Part shown: positions 34,172 through 45,144 of the stretch, one piece after another
How positions within the stretch are numbered: position 1 is the first letter of the stretch
How the letters are laid out: each line of letters opens with the position of its first letter
Assembly (NCBI RefSeq): GCF_000829195.1
Contig: NZ_AP013294.1
Span: 2,305,001 to 2,369,000 of the forward strand
Reading direction: 5' to 3'
DNA from: Bacillus sp. OxB-1
GTDB taxonomy: Bacteria; Bacillota; Bacilli; Bacillales_A; Planococcaceae
Length of the DNA stretch: 64,000 bases
The notes under the pieces: model-generated
What the model saw: the letters and a program-made list of their open reading frames with translations, nothing else
What the model was told of the DNA's origin: nothing
Database searches by the model: none
Translations under genes and position numbers: made by a program

Positions 34172-34943
34172 GATATTCAACGAGTCGACGCCGGATGAAA
34201 AAATCGCCTTGGATGAAATCAACCTTCATATGAAACCGGGCGATTTCGTGACAGTCATCGGAAGTAACGGGGCCGGGAAATCGACGATGATGAACATGGT
34301 ATCCGGAGCACTGACGCCTGATTTCGGAACGATTGAAATTGGGGGTAAAGATGTAACCAAATTGCCGGAATATAGGCGTTCCACGATGATTGGACGCGTT
34401 TTCCAAGATCCGATGGCCGGAACGGCGCCCACTATGACGATCGAAGAGAATCTGGCGATGGCGTATTCGCGCAATAAGAAAAGAAAATTGCGCAATGGCG
34501 TGGATCGGAAGCGCCGTGATTTTTTCAGGGAATCTTTGGAAACGCTTGGCTTGAATCTGGAGAACCGCTTAAATGCGAAAGTCGGCCTATTATCGGGCGG
34601 GGAGCGGCAAGCGCTATCATTGCTCATGGCCACTTTCACGCAACCGTCCATCCTGCTGCTGGATGAGCACACGGCTGCGCTCGACCCGGCACGTGCCGCG
34701 TTGATCACCGACCTGACGAAGCGCCTCGTCGATAAGGATAATTTGACGACGCTCATGGTCACCCATAATATGCAGCAAGCGCTTGACCTTGGAAACCGTC
34801 TTATCATGATGGATAAGGGGCAAATCATCCTGCAAGTCGGGGATGAAGAGAAGAAACAGCTCACGATCGAAAAACTGATGGCTGAATTCCAACGCATCCG
34901 CGGCGAAAAACTGACTAGCGATGCGGCCCTTCTATCGGTCTGA
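34140..34943 (+). CDS. ABC transporter ATP-binding protein (TrpZ-like)
   Basis: A 267-residue ATPase energising the TrpXY-type importer. Walker A is GSNGAGKST near residue 40; the signature motif is LSGGE; Walker B with the catalytic Glu position reads ILLLDEHTAALD, where His follows Glu in place of the common Pro; the switch His is in VTHNM. The start is within the permease gene at the same transcript (RBS GGAGGCGA). Confidence 0.92.
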   Translation: MALLKLKHINKIFNESTPDEKIALDEINLHMKPGDFVTVIGSNGAGKSTMMNMVSGALTPDFGTIEIGGKDVTKLPEYRRSTMIGRVFQDPMAGTAPTMTIEENLAMAYSRNKKRKLRNGVDRKRRDFFRESLETLGLNLENRLNAKVGLLSGGERQALSLLMATFTQPSILLLDEHTAALDPARAALITDLTKRLVDKDNLTTLMVTHNMQQALDLGNRLIMMDKGQIILQVGDEEKKQLTIEKLMAEFQRIRGEKLTSDAALLSV

Positions 34944-35076
34944 TCGGGGACAATCCGAAAGCGCAATTCCGACTTTCCAAAACAACCAGGAAATAGTACA
35001 ATTAGGGTAGATTACCACGGTCAATCAAACCGGCAGCACCCTTGTTGGACTATGATCGGTTGAGAATGAAATAAGC

Positions 35077-35106
35077 AACCGACCAATTGTCATTGGTCGG
35101 TTTTAT
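35077..35106 (+). terminator. Terminator of the TrpXYZ-like operon
   Basis: AACCGACCAAT pairs with ATTGGTCGGTT, followed by TTATT. Confidence 0.8.
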
Positions 35107-35249
35107 TCATTTAAAGCATTATACATAACAGTTTTCAGCTTGAATGAATCCCTGTCAGGAACTTGCCCAGACGGGAGCCTCCATGTAATGGCATTGCTAC
35201 ATACTCACCGGGGTGCCAAGCGCCGCCGGATGAACAAATCGGGAGCTGA

Positions 35250-35774
35250 TACGAGATCCACTGGATTTCTGTCAATGTCTCGGTGAAGCAATTGTTCCAA
35301 CTCCATTTTGCCCAAATGGTCGAGGTAATATTGAACGAAACCGGATTGGCGCCGGACTTGCTGGTAATCGAAGTGACCGAAAGCGCGTTCATGGACGTGC
35401 TCAATGCTTCGGCGATCTTGGAGAAGGTGCGGGCACTTGGAGTCCATATTACAATAGACGACTTCGGCAAAGGGTACAGCTCATTCAGCTATTTGAAGGA
35501 ATTGCCGGTGGATACGTTGAAAATCGATAAATTATTCATCGATGAAATCGACGAAGATAAAGATAGCAAAGCGATCGTCAAGGCGATCTTGACGATTGCG
35601 GAGACTATGGATATGCGAGTGGTCGCGGAGGGGATCGAAACGGTGGGGCAAGCGGCCGAACTGTTGACGATCGGCTGTGATTGCGGCCAGGGGTTTTTAT
35701 TCAGCAAACCGCTGTCCGAGCCTCATTTGCGAAAGTTTTTGGAAGACGGATTTAAACCGGAGGGGTGGCATTGA
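35250..35774 (+). pseudogene. EAL-domain phosphodiesterase remnant
   Basis: The C-terminal two thirds of a cyclic-di-GMP phosphodiesterase EAL domain. From 35250 the frame reads YEIHWISVNVSVKQLF, then ITIDDFGKGYSSFSYLKEL (metal-binding DDFG), LKIDKLFID, VVAEGIET and CGQGFLFSKPLS, all family blocks. The frame has a stop immediately upstream (35247-35249), and the EAL motif with the N-terminal sensor or GGDEF parts is missing. A few EAL-like residues (RRMNKSGA) occur upstream in another frame, which indicates decay by frameshift. It should not be active. Its last codons overlap the next gene's ribosome site. Confidence 0.8.
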
Positions 35775-36892
35775 AACGATTCATCGTAGTCGGGGGAGGG
35801 ATCCTTGGAGCTTCCACCGCGTATCATTTAGCGAGGGCGGGGGAGGATGTGCTCCTCGTGGACCGGCAGGATGCCGGCCAGGGAACGGATGCCGCAGCAG
35901 GGATCATTTGCCCCTGGCTCTCCCAGCGACGCAACAAAGCATGGTATGCCCTCGCCAAAAATGGGGCGGCCTATTATGCGTCGTTAATCGCTCGATTGGA
36001 AGAAGATGGCGAAACGGATACCGGTTATAAGCGGGTTGGGGCCGTCAGCCTCCACACGGATGAAGCGAAATTGGCGAAAATGGAGGAGCGGGCCCGCTTG
36101 AGGCGGGAGGATGCGCCCGAAGTGGGGGATATCCGTCAGCTGTCGGCCGAATCCACAGCAGAGCTTTTTCCACCTATTGCATCAGATTACAGCTCTGTCC
36201 ATATAAGCGGTGCGGCCCGGGTGAATGGCCGTGAATTGCGGAATGCCCTCGTCCGTGCAGCGAAGAAGCACGGGGCTCGCGTCCTGGCAGGGGACGCCCG
36301 GCTGCTGGCGGATGGCAAGCGGATTACCGGCGTCGGAGTCGGGCAGGAAGAAATTCCGGCTGATACGGTTATCATCACGGCTGGTGCATGGGCTGCGGAA
36401 CTGTTGGAGCCGATCGGCGTCCGCCTGCAAGTGAAGGGGCAGAAAGCGCAGATCGTCCATTTGCAACTGGAGGATTCCGGGACAGCCAGATGGCCGGTCG
36501 TCATGCCGCCCAACGATCAATACATTGTGGCGTTTGACGGGGGGCGGATTGTCATGGGGGCGACGCATGAAGATGACCGGGAATTCGATTTGCGGGTGAC
36601 CGCGGGCGGAGTAGCGGAAGTCTTGCAGAAAGCGTTGTCGGTTGCCCCGGGCCTCGCCGACGGGGAATTTGCGGAAGTGCGCGTCGGATACCGCCCGTTC
36701 ACGCCTGATTTCCTCCCTGTCATCGGTGAAGTGCCTGGGATCATGGGCCTGTTTTTGGCGAATGGCCTCGGGGCTTCCGGATTGACGGTCGGCCCGTTTT
36801 TGGGCGGGCAGCTGGCCAAACTCGCAACGGAAGGATCGGGATCATTGGATATCGATCTTGATTTATATGCGGTGACAAAGGCGATTTTATGA
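35771..36892 (+). CDS. FAD-dependent oxidoreductase (DAO family)
   Basis: A 373-residue D-amino-acid oxidase/dehydrogenase-type flavoprotein. The FAD loop FIVVGGGILGASTAYHLA lies at residues 4-21, followed by DVLLVDRQDAGQGTDAAAG near residue 30. The C-terminal part has VGYRPFTPDFLPVIGEVPG and LANGLGASGLTVGP, family marks for DadA/SoxA-like enzymes. TTG at 35771 follows GGAGG by 7 bases; the GTG at 35765 is too near. The amine substrate is not readable. It sits behind an EAL remnant and may have lost its original promoter. Confidence 0.85.
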   Translation: MKRFIVVGGGILGASTAYHLARAGEDVLLVDRQDAGQGTDAAAGIICPWLSQRRNKAWYALAKNGAAYYASLIARLEEDGETDTGYKRVGAVSLHTDEAKLAKMEERARLRREDAPEVGDIRQLSAESTAELFPPIASDYSSVHISGAARVNGRELRNALVRAAKKHGARVLAGDARLLADGKRITGVGVGQEEIPADTVIITAGAWAAELLEPIGVRLQVKGQKAQIVHLQLEDSGTARWPVVMPPNDQYIVAFDGGRIVMGATHEDDREFDLRVTAGGVAEVLQKALSVAPGLADGEFAEVRVGYRPFTPDFLPVIGEVPGIMGLFLANGLGASGLTVGPFLGGQLAKLATEGSGSLDIDLDLYAVTKAIL

Positions 36893-36988
36893 TGAGCTGC
36901 CGGGGATGGGCCGTGTGGATAAACTTCCGCTTCCTCGGTGGATGCGATAGAATCATTGTATGTTTGCATGGAAAGAGGTCAAGAGGAA

Positions 36989-37801
36989 ATGAAGTTCGTA
37001 TCATGGAATGTCAATGGCCTGCGGGCGTGTGTGCGCAAAGGGTTCCTCGAATACTTTGAAGCGATGGACGCCGATATTTTCTGCGTGCAGGAGACGAAAT
37101 TGCAGGAAGGCCAGATCGATTTGCAACTTGATGGCTACCATCAATATTGGAACTACGCGGAGAAAAAAGGATACTCGGGAACGGCGGTCTTTACAAAAGA
37201 GAAGCCCCTTTCCGTTCGATATGGGGTCGGGGAGTTGGAGGAGGAGCCGGAAGGCCGGATATTGACGCTTGAATTCCCTCGATTTTATTTGGTGAACATT
37301 TATGCACCAAATGCGCAGCGTGATTTGGCGCGCCTTCCTTTCCGGTTGGAGTGGGAAGAGCGGATGCGGCTGCATTTGACGGAGTTGGATCGCCGCAAGC
37401 CGGTCATCCTCTGTGGCGATTTGAATGTCGCCCACGAAGAAATCGATATCCGGAATGTCAAATCGAATATCGGCAACTCCGGTTTCACTTTCGAAGAACG
37501 GGAAAAGATGACGATGCTGCTGGGGGAAGGATTCATCGACACATTCCGGCATTTCAATCCCGGGCGGACGGAGGCTTATACGTGGTGGTCCTATATGTCG
37601 AAAGTGCGGGAGCGCAATATCGGATGGCGGATCGATTATTTCCTTGCATCGGAAAGACTCGCACCTTATTTGCTGGCTGCGGATATCCATTCGCATGTCA
37701 TGGGCAGCGACCATTGTCCGATCGTGTTGGAGATGGATCTGTCCAAGCAAGAGACGACAGGTGATGAAAAACCGGAAACTTGCGATATTTCCCATGTTTG
37801 A
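36989..37801 (+). CDS. exoA: Exodeoxyribonuclease III (ExoA/Xth)
   Basis: AP endonuclease and 3'-5' exonuclease of base excision repair. The 270-residue protein has the family marks MKFVSWNVNGLRACV, FCVQETKLQEGQ with the metal-binding Glu near residue 34, NIYAPNAQ with the catalytic Tyr, ILCGDLNVAHEEID, GWRIDYFL and the terminal GSDHCPIVLE with the catalytic Asp-His. The ATG at 36989 starts the conserved domain, after AAGAGGAA. It is followed by a bidirectional terminator. Confidence 0.95.
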   Translation: MKFVSWNVNGLRACVRKGFLEYFEAMDADIFCVQETKLQEGQIDLQLDGYHQYWNYAEKKGYSGTAVFTKEKPLSVRYGVGELEEEPEGRILTLEFPRFYLVNIYAPNAQRDLARLPFRLEWEERMRLHLTELDRRKPVILCGDLNVAHEEIDIRNVKSNIGNSGFTFEEREKMTMLLGEGFIDTFRHFNPGRTEAYTWWSYMSKVRERNIGWRIDYFLASERLAPYLLAADIHSHVMGSDHCPIVLEMDLSKQETTGDEKPETCDISHV

Positions 37802-37887
37802 GGGGGCGGCAACTCGGAGCGTGTAGCCTGACTCCGGTTTGACCCGGGCCAAGACAACTACAGAACCACCCGGCAATAAATCAAATA

Positions 37888-37934
37888 AGAAACAGCTTCC
37901 GTTCCAGAGAAGGGGCGGAAGCTGTTTCATTTTA
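37888..37934. terminator. Bidirectional terminator between exoA and cynX-like gene
   Basis: GAAACAGCTTCCG pairs with CGGAAGCTGTTTC, followed by ATTTT; A-rich flank serves the opposite strand. Confidence 0.85.
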
Positions 37935-37938
37935 CAGG

Positions 37939-39168
37939 TTACACGCTATCTTTAGGGAAAGCGTAGGCATTTTTTCCGGCTTGCAATCCGCTGACGAGCA
38001 GCAAAGCAATCGCGACAAATAAAATGGTCATCGGAACTGTCCAATTTCCCGATACATCATGCAAGGACCCGAATAGGACGGGGCCGACCGCTGCCAATGC
38101 ATAGCCGAATGCTTGCGCCATCCCCGACAGCTCGGCCGCTTGCTGCGGTGTATGGGTGCGCAACGTGAAGAACATCATCGCCAGCCCGAATGCAGCTCCG
38201 CCGGCGATCCCGATCAGGATCATCCATAAGGGGGTGAACGCTGCCCCTCCGACCACTACTCCGCCATAACCGAGTACAAACAAAAGGACGACGCCCAGCA
38301 CGATCGTTCTCTGGCTTTTCACTTTATCCGCCAAAATCGGGATGATGAATGTCATCGGCAACTGGGAGAATTGCAGAAGGGACAACATCCATCCCGCGCG
38401 ATTTGCCGACATGCCATCCGACTTCAGCACTTCCGGTATCCAGGCGGATGTCGTGTAAAATAACAATGATTGCAAGCCCATGAAAAAAGTGACGCTCCAG
38501 GCAATCGGAGAACGCCAGAGGGGCGTGTCTTTGCCGATTGTCTTATTCGTTGCCGGAACGGCCACACGGTTTTTGCTCCGTAACTGCGGAAGCCAGACGA
38601 TAACGGCGATGAACGCTAAAACGCCCCACACCCCCAACGCCCCTTGCCACCCGAATGATGTCCCGGTCGCGATCGGGACGGCTACACCGGAAGCGAGAGT
38701 TGCTGAAATGTTCATGGACATCGAGTAGATCCCGGTCATCAACCCGACATGCAGCGGAAAGCTCAGTTTCAACAAGCTTGGCAGCAACACGTTCCCGAAT
38801 GCGATGGCGATCCCGATGAGGAACGTCCCGATCAGCAAGGGGGGAGTAGCCCCGAGAGAACGGATGATAGTGCCGGCTAATAAGAGGCAAAGCGAAAAGA
38901 ACAATGCCTTCTCCAAACCGAACCGTCTGGAAAGTTTCGGGACAAACGGGGAGATGATGGCAAAAGCGAGAAGCGGGATGGTCGTCAGGAAACCTGCCAA
39001 AAGGTTGGAAATCCCGGTGCCTTCCCGGATTTGTTCAATGATGGGCCCGACTGAGGTCAACGGCGACCGCAATGTGGATGCAATGCAGACGATGCCGATG
39101 ATCAACAGCCATAGATGGCCCGGAAATTGTAATTTTCGAGTGGTATGCTGTGCAGTGTTCTGTTTCAA
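37939..39168 (-). CDS. MFS transporter, CynX/NimT family
   Basis: A 409-residue twelve-helix major facilitator. It resembles CynX/NimT proteins (cyanate or nitroimidazole transport genes): LRSPLTSVGPIIEQI near residue 35, then hydrophobic segments throughout, with a central loop at about residue 195-215 (RSKNRVAVPATNKTIGKD). The TTG at 39168 is the best start, with GGAGGGTCCAGA before it; an upstream ATG at 39210 has no site. The transported compound is unknown; no cynase gene is near. It is divergent from the xpt-pbuX operon. Confidence 0.82.
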   Translation of the reverse strand: MKQNTAQHTTRKLQFPGHLWLLIIGIVCIASTLRSPLTSVGPIIEQIREGTGISNLLAGFLTTIPLLAFAIISPFVPKLSRRFGLEKALFFSLCLLLAGTIIRSLGATPPLLIGTFLIGIAIAFGNVLLPSLLKLSFPLHVGLMTGIYSMSMNISATLASGVAVPIATGTSFGWQGALGVWGVLAFIAVIVWLPQLRSKNRVAVPATNKTIGKDTPLWRSPIAWSVTFFMGLQSLLFYTTSAWIPEVLKSDGMSANRAGWMLSLLQFSQLPMTFIIPILADKVKSQRTIVLGVVLLFVLGYGGVVVGGAAFTPLWMILIGIAGGAAFGLAMMFFTLRTHTPQQAAELSGMAQAFGYALAAVGPVLFGSLHDVSGNWTVPMTILFVAIALLLVSGLQAGKNAYAFPKDSV

Positions 39169-39288
39169 TCTGGACCCTCCGTTAGAGACTATGTTTCTTA
39201 AAGATAGCATACTAGGGCCGGTTAGGCATCCGTTTCACTCCAACTCGCCTTTTGGAATAAACCGAATCTTTTTATATTTTCGGAGCGG

Positions 39289-39316
39289 TTGAAAAATGGA
39301 ACCCACATGATATACT
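39289..39316 (+). promoter_or_regulatory. SigA promoter of xpt-pbuX
   Basis: TTGAAA, 16-base spacer, TATACT, 25 bases before the riboswitch aptamer. Confidence 0.75.
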
Positions 39317-39340
39317 AAACTCATTCTTGAATAGCTTGAC

Positions 39341-39407
39341 CTCATATAATCGCGGGAATAAGGCCCGCCAGTTTCTACCGATCCGCCGTAAACGGATTGA
39401 CTATGAG
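39341..39407 (+). promoter_or_regulatory. Guanine-type purine riboswitch aptamer
   Basis: CTCATATAATCGCGGG, GTTTCTACCGATCCG and GACTATGAG give the three-way junction of purine riboswitches: P1 CTCAT/ATGAG, P2 GCGGG/CCCGC, P3 ATCCG/CGGAT. The specificity base in GACTAT is C (as in xpt), not U, so guanine/hypoxanthine rather than adenine. The Xpt and PbuX genes follow. Confidence 0.93.
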
Positions 39408-39477
39408 AAGCAACAATTAGGAAGATCGTCCTTCGATATGCGGGAACGTTCTTTTCTTTTTCATCTGACGATTCGGC

Positions 39478-39540
39478 TCGGATGATGTTGTTCCACTCAT
39501 GGGTATGGCTGGAGCAATATCGCCCGGGCTTTTTTATTTA
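39478..39540 (+). terminator. Riboswitch expression-platform terminator
   Basis: CGGCTCGG near 39473 can pair with CCGGGC just before TTTTTTATTT at 39530-39539. The exact antiterminator is not resolved; about 70 bases separate aptamer and this structure, longer than in B. subtilis xpt. Confidence 0.5.
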
Positions 39541-39555
39541 TTTTCATTTTCATAG

Positions 39556-41462
<1,907 letters not shown>

Positions 41463-41470
41463 CAAGGTTG

Positions 41471-41508
41471 GCACCAAGACCGGGGACTTTCCGGCCTTGG
41501 TGTTTTTT
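41471..41508 (+). terminator. Terminator after pbuX
   Basis: CACCAAGACCGG pairs with CCGGCCTTGGTG (one mismatch), followed by TTTTTT. Confidence 0.9.
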
Positions 41509-41598
41509 GATGCTAATTTCCGTTATGAATCTGTGGGGCGCATGCTATACTAATGAGATACGTCACCATATGGATTTTCGAATGAAAGAGGGTGGGCC

Positions 41599-42534
41599 TT
41601 GGTGATTACATTGACAGTGGCCGATATCGTCCGCCGGTTCCCGGTGGAAGTGCTGGTCGGCGAAGACCATCTGCACCGTGTCCTGAAAAAAACGAAGGTG
41701 AGACGGCCAGGCTTGGAGTTCTTGGACAAATTCGATTTTATTGCGAAAGATCACGTCCAAATACTCGGAAAGAATGAAATCAATTACTTGCATACGCTTT
41801 CCGATGAGGAGTGCAAACTGCGCATTCAAAATATCGTCTATTATGATCCGCCATGCATCATTATCACATCACAGCAGGAGGAGCCGCTCGGGCTTCGCCA
41901 GTTTTGTACGGAGGAGAATATCCCGGTTCTCCGGACGCCGGATTCGACAACCGAAATGAGCGCGAAATTGGATGCTTACGCCGTGAAGGCGATGGCACCC
42001 GAGATTGCCATCCATGGGGTCTGTGTCAACGTTGCGGGGATCGGTGTTTTATTGCGCGGCAAGTCGGGCGTCGGCAAGAGCGAGACAGCCCATATCCTGA
42101 TCGGGCGGGGGCATCGGCTCGTAGCCGATGATATCGTCGTGTTGAAGAAGCTGAGCCCGCAAACATTGCTCGGTACCCATGATGAAAAAAACAAGGAATT
42201 TCTTGCCCTGCGCAGCATCGGTCTGCTGAATGTCGTGCGGCTTTACGGGCGTGCCGCTTTCCAGGAGGAGACCCGCATCGCGCTCGATATCGAGTTGACG
42301 GAGTGGCAGGAGAACAGCTTGAACAACGAGCTGGAAGTCGATACGAAATACAAGACGTACTTGGATGTGCCCGTTCCGCATATCCAGATCCAGTTGCAGC
42401 CGGGGCGGGATGTCGCCGGTCTGATCGAGGCGGCCGCAAATAACTGGTATTTGCAGCAGCAAGGCTACAGCGCGGCGGAGGAGTTCATGAAACGGCTGGA
42501 GTCGGAATTTGCGAAAGACGAACACAAGCAATGA
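41599..42534 (+). CDS. Divergent HPr kinase/phosphorylase-like protein
   Basis: The 311-residue length and layout match HprK, which phosphorylates HPr on Ser46 and so drives CcpA control. The P-loop GKSGVGKS near residue 153 and HRLVADDIV near residue 174 (catalytic Asp pair) are present, as is the C-terminal PGRDVAGLIEAAANNWYLQQQGY. But the HprK signature (usually EIRGLGIxNVxxLFGAGAV) reads ALRSIGLLNVVRLYGRAAF: the Glu, the Gly and the GAGAV are changed. It is not next to lgt as the standard hprK is. It may be a paralogue with altered or lost activity. TTG 41599 and GTG 41602 are both possible starts. Confidence 0.8.
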   Translation: MVITLTVADIVRRFPVEVLVGEDHLHRVLKKTKVRRPGLEFLDKFDFIAKDHVQILGKNEINYLHTLSDEECKLRIQNIVYYDPPCIIITSQQEEPLGLRQFCTEENIPVLRTPDSTTEMSAKLDAYAVKAMAPEIAIHGVCVNVAGIGVLLRGKSGVGKSETAHILIGRGHRLVADDIVVLKKLSPQTLLGTHDEKNKEFLALRSIGLLNVVRLYGRAAFQEETRIALDIELTEWQENSLNNELEVDTKYKTYLDVPVPHIQIQLQPGRDVAGLIEAAANNWYLQQQGYSAAEEFMKRLESEFAKDEHKQ

Positions 42535-42603
42535 AAAAGAGAGGGCCTCTGGGAAGGAAAGGGTGCTCTTTTCGCGAGCAAAACAGTAATAGGAAAACAA
42601 ATA

Positions 42604-42802
42604 GGGGCTGTCCGAAAAGTCCAGGCACAGAGTTGGATACCAGCAAAAAGCAAGGGCGCCGGGAGACTCCTGCGGGAAAGCCGGCCGACGAGACCCCGCA
42701 CGGCTGTAAGCCGGAGGAGGCTCGTCGGCTGGCCCGCGGAAAGCGACCAGAGCCCTTGCTATTTGCGTGTTTAACCGGAAAATCCACTTTCTGGACAGCC
42801 CC
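42604..42802 (-). repeat. Family B repeat, copy 4 (reverse orientation)
   Basis: 199 bp, inverted relative to copies 1-3, ends GGGGCTGTCCGAAAAGT and ACTTTCTGGACAGCCCC, full core present. Confidence 0.88.
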
Positions 42803-42877
42803 TTGTTTTTTAATATATAACTCAACTTTCGCACCGACAAAATTAGTACCAGCAATAGAAAGTAGGGAGTAATTAAA

Positions 42878-43477
42878 ATGATTGAAGATACCCGTACATT
42901 TCCCGTACTTGAGACTAAAAGGTTACTATTAAGAAAAGTTACAGAAGAGGATGCGAACAGCATTTTGAACTATCTGTCTGATGAAGAGGTGATGAAATAT
43001 TATGGGCTGGAACCTTTTAAATCGATTAACGATGCGTTAGATGAGATCTCATGGTATCAGTCAATACAAAACGACAAAACGGGTATTAGATGGGGAATCA
43101 CTTTAAAAGAGCAAGGAATTGTTATTGGCAGTTGCGGTTTTCATAACTATGTTTCGCAGCATTTCCGTGCAGAAATAGGCTTTGAATTGAGTAAAGCACA
43201 GTGGAGGAAAGGCATAGCAACTGAAGCGGTTGAAGCTATAATAAGTTACGGATATGAACATATGAATTTTCAACGACTAGAAGCATTAATCGAGCCGCCT
43301 AATCTCTCATCACAAAAGTTAGTAGAAAAATTAGGTTTTATTAGAGAAGGATTATTAAGGAATTATGAGTTTACAAATGGGAAATTCGATGATTTATACA
43401 TGTATTCTTTGTTGAAGCAAGACTTTGATAAAATCAAGCCTGCTTTAATGCAAAATTCATCAATCAAAAACAAATGA
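42878..43477 (+). CDS. GNAT-family N-acetyltransferase (RimJ/RimL-like)
   Basis: A 199-residue acetyltransferase that uses acetyl-CoA, probably on a protein N terminus or a small amine. Family marks: ETKRLLLRKVTEEDA near residue 12, AEIGFELSKAQWRKGIATEA with the acetyl-CoA loop (RKGIATEA) near residue 105, and SQKLVEKLGFIREGLLRNYE. The gene is clearly more AT-rich than its neighbours and lies right next to a family B repeat, which suggests recent transfer. RBS GTAGGGAGTAATTAAA. Confidence 0.85.
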   Translation: MIEDTRTFPVLETKRLLLRKVTEEDANSILNYLSDEEVMKYYGLEPFKSINDALDEISWYQSIQNDKTGIRWGITLKEQGIVIGSCGFHNYVSQHFRAEIGFELSKAQWRKGIATEAVEAIISYGYEHMNFQRLEALIEPPNLSSQKLVEKLGFIREGLLRNYEFTNGKFDDLYMYSLLKQDFDKIKPALMQNSSIKNK

Positions 43478-43498
43478 CGAGCACCTAAGGCCAGACAA

Positions 43499-43543
43499 TA
43501 AAAAGCAGGGCGAATTCATAAAAGAATTCCCCTGCTTTTTTAT
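43499..43543 (+). terminator. Terminator between acetyltransferase and LCP gene
   Basis: AAAAGCAGG...CCTGCTTTT outer stem with inner GAATTC/GAATTC, T-run following. Confidence 0.88.
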
Positions 43544-43595
43544 AAGATTTCATCAGTTCTGCTCTCCAATAGAAAGGGTGCGGAACCTCTCTTTT

Positions 43596-44576
43596 CTATT
43601 GTTCATCCAAAGTCGACGTATTTTCCGCAGTTTCAGTGGACCCTTTCAAGAACGCGTTCAACGCATCGATGTTTTGTTGGAAATCGATGTCCAGTACATC
43701 CCCGACATTTGTTTCGAGATCCCGGTAGGAATGGTCCACAGGGATGCGGAGCGTCTCGATGCCGTTCGACTTCTTGTCAAGCAGCCCTTTTGCGATGGAC
43801 AGCATCGTCATCTTATCGACATTTGTATCGATATACGCTTCCGCGGCTCCGAGCAGTTTCGGCAAGTTCATGATATTGTGCATGCCGACCGCTTCCTCTT
43901 TGAGCTTGGAGAGGGCTTCCTGTTGCCGTTCGACGCGGCCGAAATCGCTCATCCGATCATGTCGGAAGCGGACATACCCTAATAATTCATCCCCGTGCAG
44001 CGTTTGCTGCCCCGGCTGTAACGTCATTCCGATTCCATGCTGCATTTTATATGGAATGTCGACCTCGATGCCATCGGGCGCCAAAATGTCGACCAGCTTC
44101 GGGAAGCCGTTAAAATCGACGATCGTATAATAATGGACATCGAGACCGAAGTTTTCCTTGATCGTCTGGCGGACGAGCTCCGGACCTCCCAAGGAGAAGG
44201 CGGCGTTCATCTTCTGCTTGCCGTAGCCCGGAATGTCGACATATGTATCCCGCATGATCGAAATCAGCTTGAGCGCCCCCGTTTTTTGGGCATAATGGGC
44301 AACCATCAAGGTGTCGGACCGCCCTCCGTTCTCATTGGCCCGGGCATCCGACCCGAGAAGGAGGACATTGATTTCCCCATATTGCGGCTCCGGCCCTTCG
44401 AATAAATCAAATTCGGAAGATTGCTCCTTCAACGTGCTGTCGCCCGCCAATGACTGTCCCTGCTTAAATTGGTCGACCCAATAGAAAGCGCCGATCCCTA
44501 TCAATAAAGCGAGCAGCAGGAAACTGATACCGAGCCATTTCCTTTTCTTCCGCTTTTTATATTGTTGTCTTTTCAT
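43596..44576 (-). CDS. LytR-CpsA-Psr family protein (wall teichoic acid ligase type)
   Basis: LCP proteins attach teichoic acids or other polymers to peptidoglycan outside the cell. The 326-residue protein has a very basic N terminus (KRQQYKKRKKRKW), one membrane helix at about residues 14-33, and the LCP domain with INVLLLGSDAR near residue 70, SDTLMVAHY, ISIMRDTYVDIPGYG near residue 105 and GYVRFRHDRMSDFGRVERQQ near residue 205 (polyprenyl-phosphate Arg residues). The ATG at 44576 is taken as start. B. subtilis has three paralogues (TagT/U/V); the exact match is not decided. Confidence 0.88.
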   Translation of the reverse strand: MKRQQYKKRKKRKWLGISFLLLALLIGIGAFYWVDQFKQGQSLAGDSTLKEQSSEFDLFEGPEPQYGEINVLLLGSDARANENGGRSDTLMVAHYAQKTGALKLISIMRDTYVDIPGYGKQKMNAAFSLGGPELVRQTIKENFGLDVHYYTIVDFNGFPKLVDILAPDGIEVDIPYKMQHGIGMTLQPGQQTLHGDELLGYVRFRHDRMSDFGRVERQQEALSKLKEEAVGMHNIMNLPKLLGAAEAYIDTNVDKMTMLSIAKGLLDKKSNGIETLRIPVDHSYRDLETNVGDVLDIDFQQNIDALNAFLKGSTETAENTSTLDEQ

Positions 44577-44804
44577 TCTTACAACCACCATTCTCACTAA
44601 ATGTCATCCAATCCCCTTGTATAGGACGCGGACAGGGGGAAAAAGTTTTAAATGATTGATATGCGAAACACTTTTCTTTACAACCCTATCAAGAAATGTA
44701 ATCGAATACAATCTAATTTTATTTGCAATCCTTGGTACTTATGTTTATCGGCAGCGCCGGAACGGGGAAACAGACAAGGAGAGATGGGAAAGGGAGGAAT
44801 CAGT

Positions 44805-45137
44805 TTGAGACAAGCAGCGACTTTGGAGGAACTGTTGGAATTTGCGGAGCAGGAGTCCGCGGACGAGCGGGAAGGCCATACGTTTATCAACCAAGCCGAT
44901 TGGGTCGAGGAGGAGACGGTCCTGACCGACGAAGATACAGGGGGCGCCCTGCCGCTCCAACTGATCCGGCTCATCGTCCAAAGTGCCAAGCACGCAATCT
45001 ATTATGAATATCCTTTCAGTGAACCGGCGGAATTGGAAGACATGAACTACCAACTGGACCCCGTTTTTACAAGGTTCCCAAGGGTAGTGCTCAATCGGGA
45101 GGAGATGGACCGGAAGAAGGAAGAATGCCAGGAATGA
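44805..45137 (+). CDS. Hypothetical protein (110 aa)
   Basis: Not recognised. TTG start at 44805 behind AGGGAGGAATCAG. The product is acidic and soluble: helix-like LRQAATLEELLEFAEQES, then WVEEETVLTDEDTGGALP, LPLQLIRLIVQSAKHAIYY and a charged tail (NREEMDRKKEECQE). It could be a small cytosolic regulator, but no motif supports a call. It is followed 7 bp later by a terminator-like short relative of the family B repeats. Confidence 0.6.
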   Translation: MRQAATLEELLEFAEQESADEREGHTFINQADWVEEETVLTDEDTGGALPLQLIRLIVQSAKHAIYYEYPFSEPAELEDMNYQLDPVFTRFPRVVLNREEMDRKKEECQE

Positions 45138-45144
45138 AAAGCAG

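Noticed and set aside
35135-35470. Minus-strand frame over the EAL remnant
   Set aside because: Antisense of clear EAL-domain coding sequence and lacking any motif.
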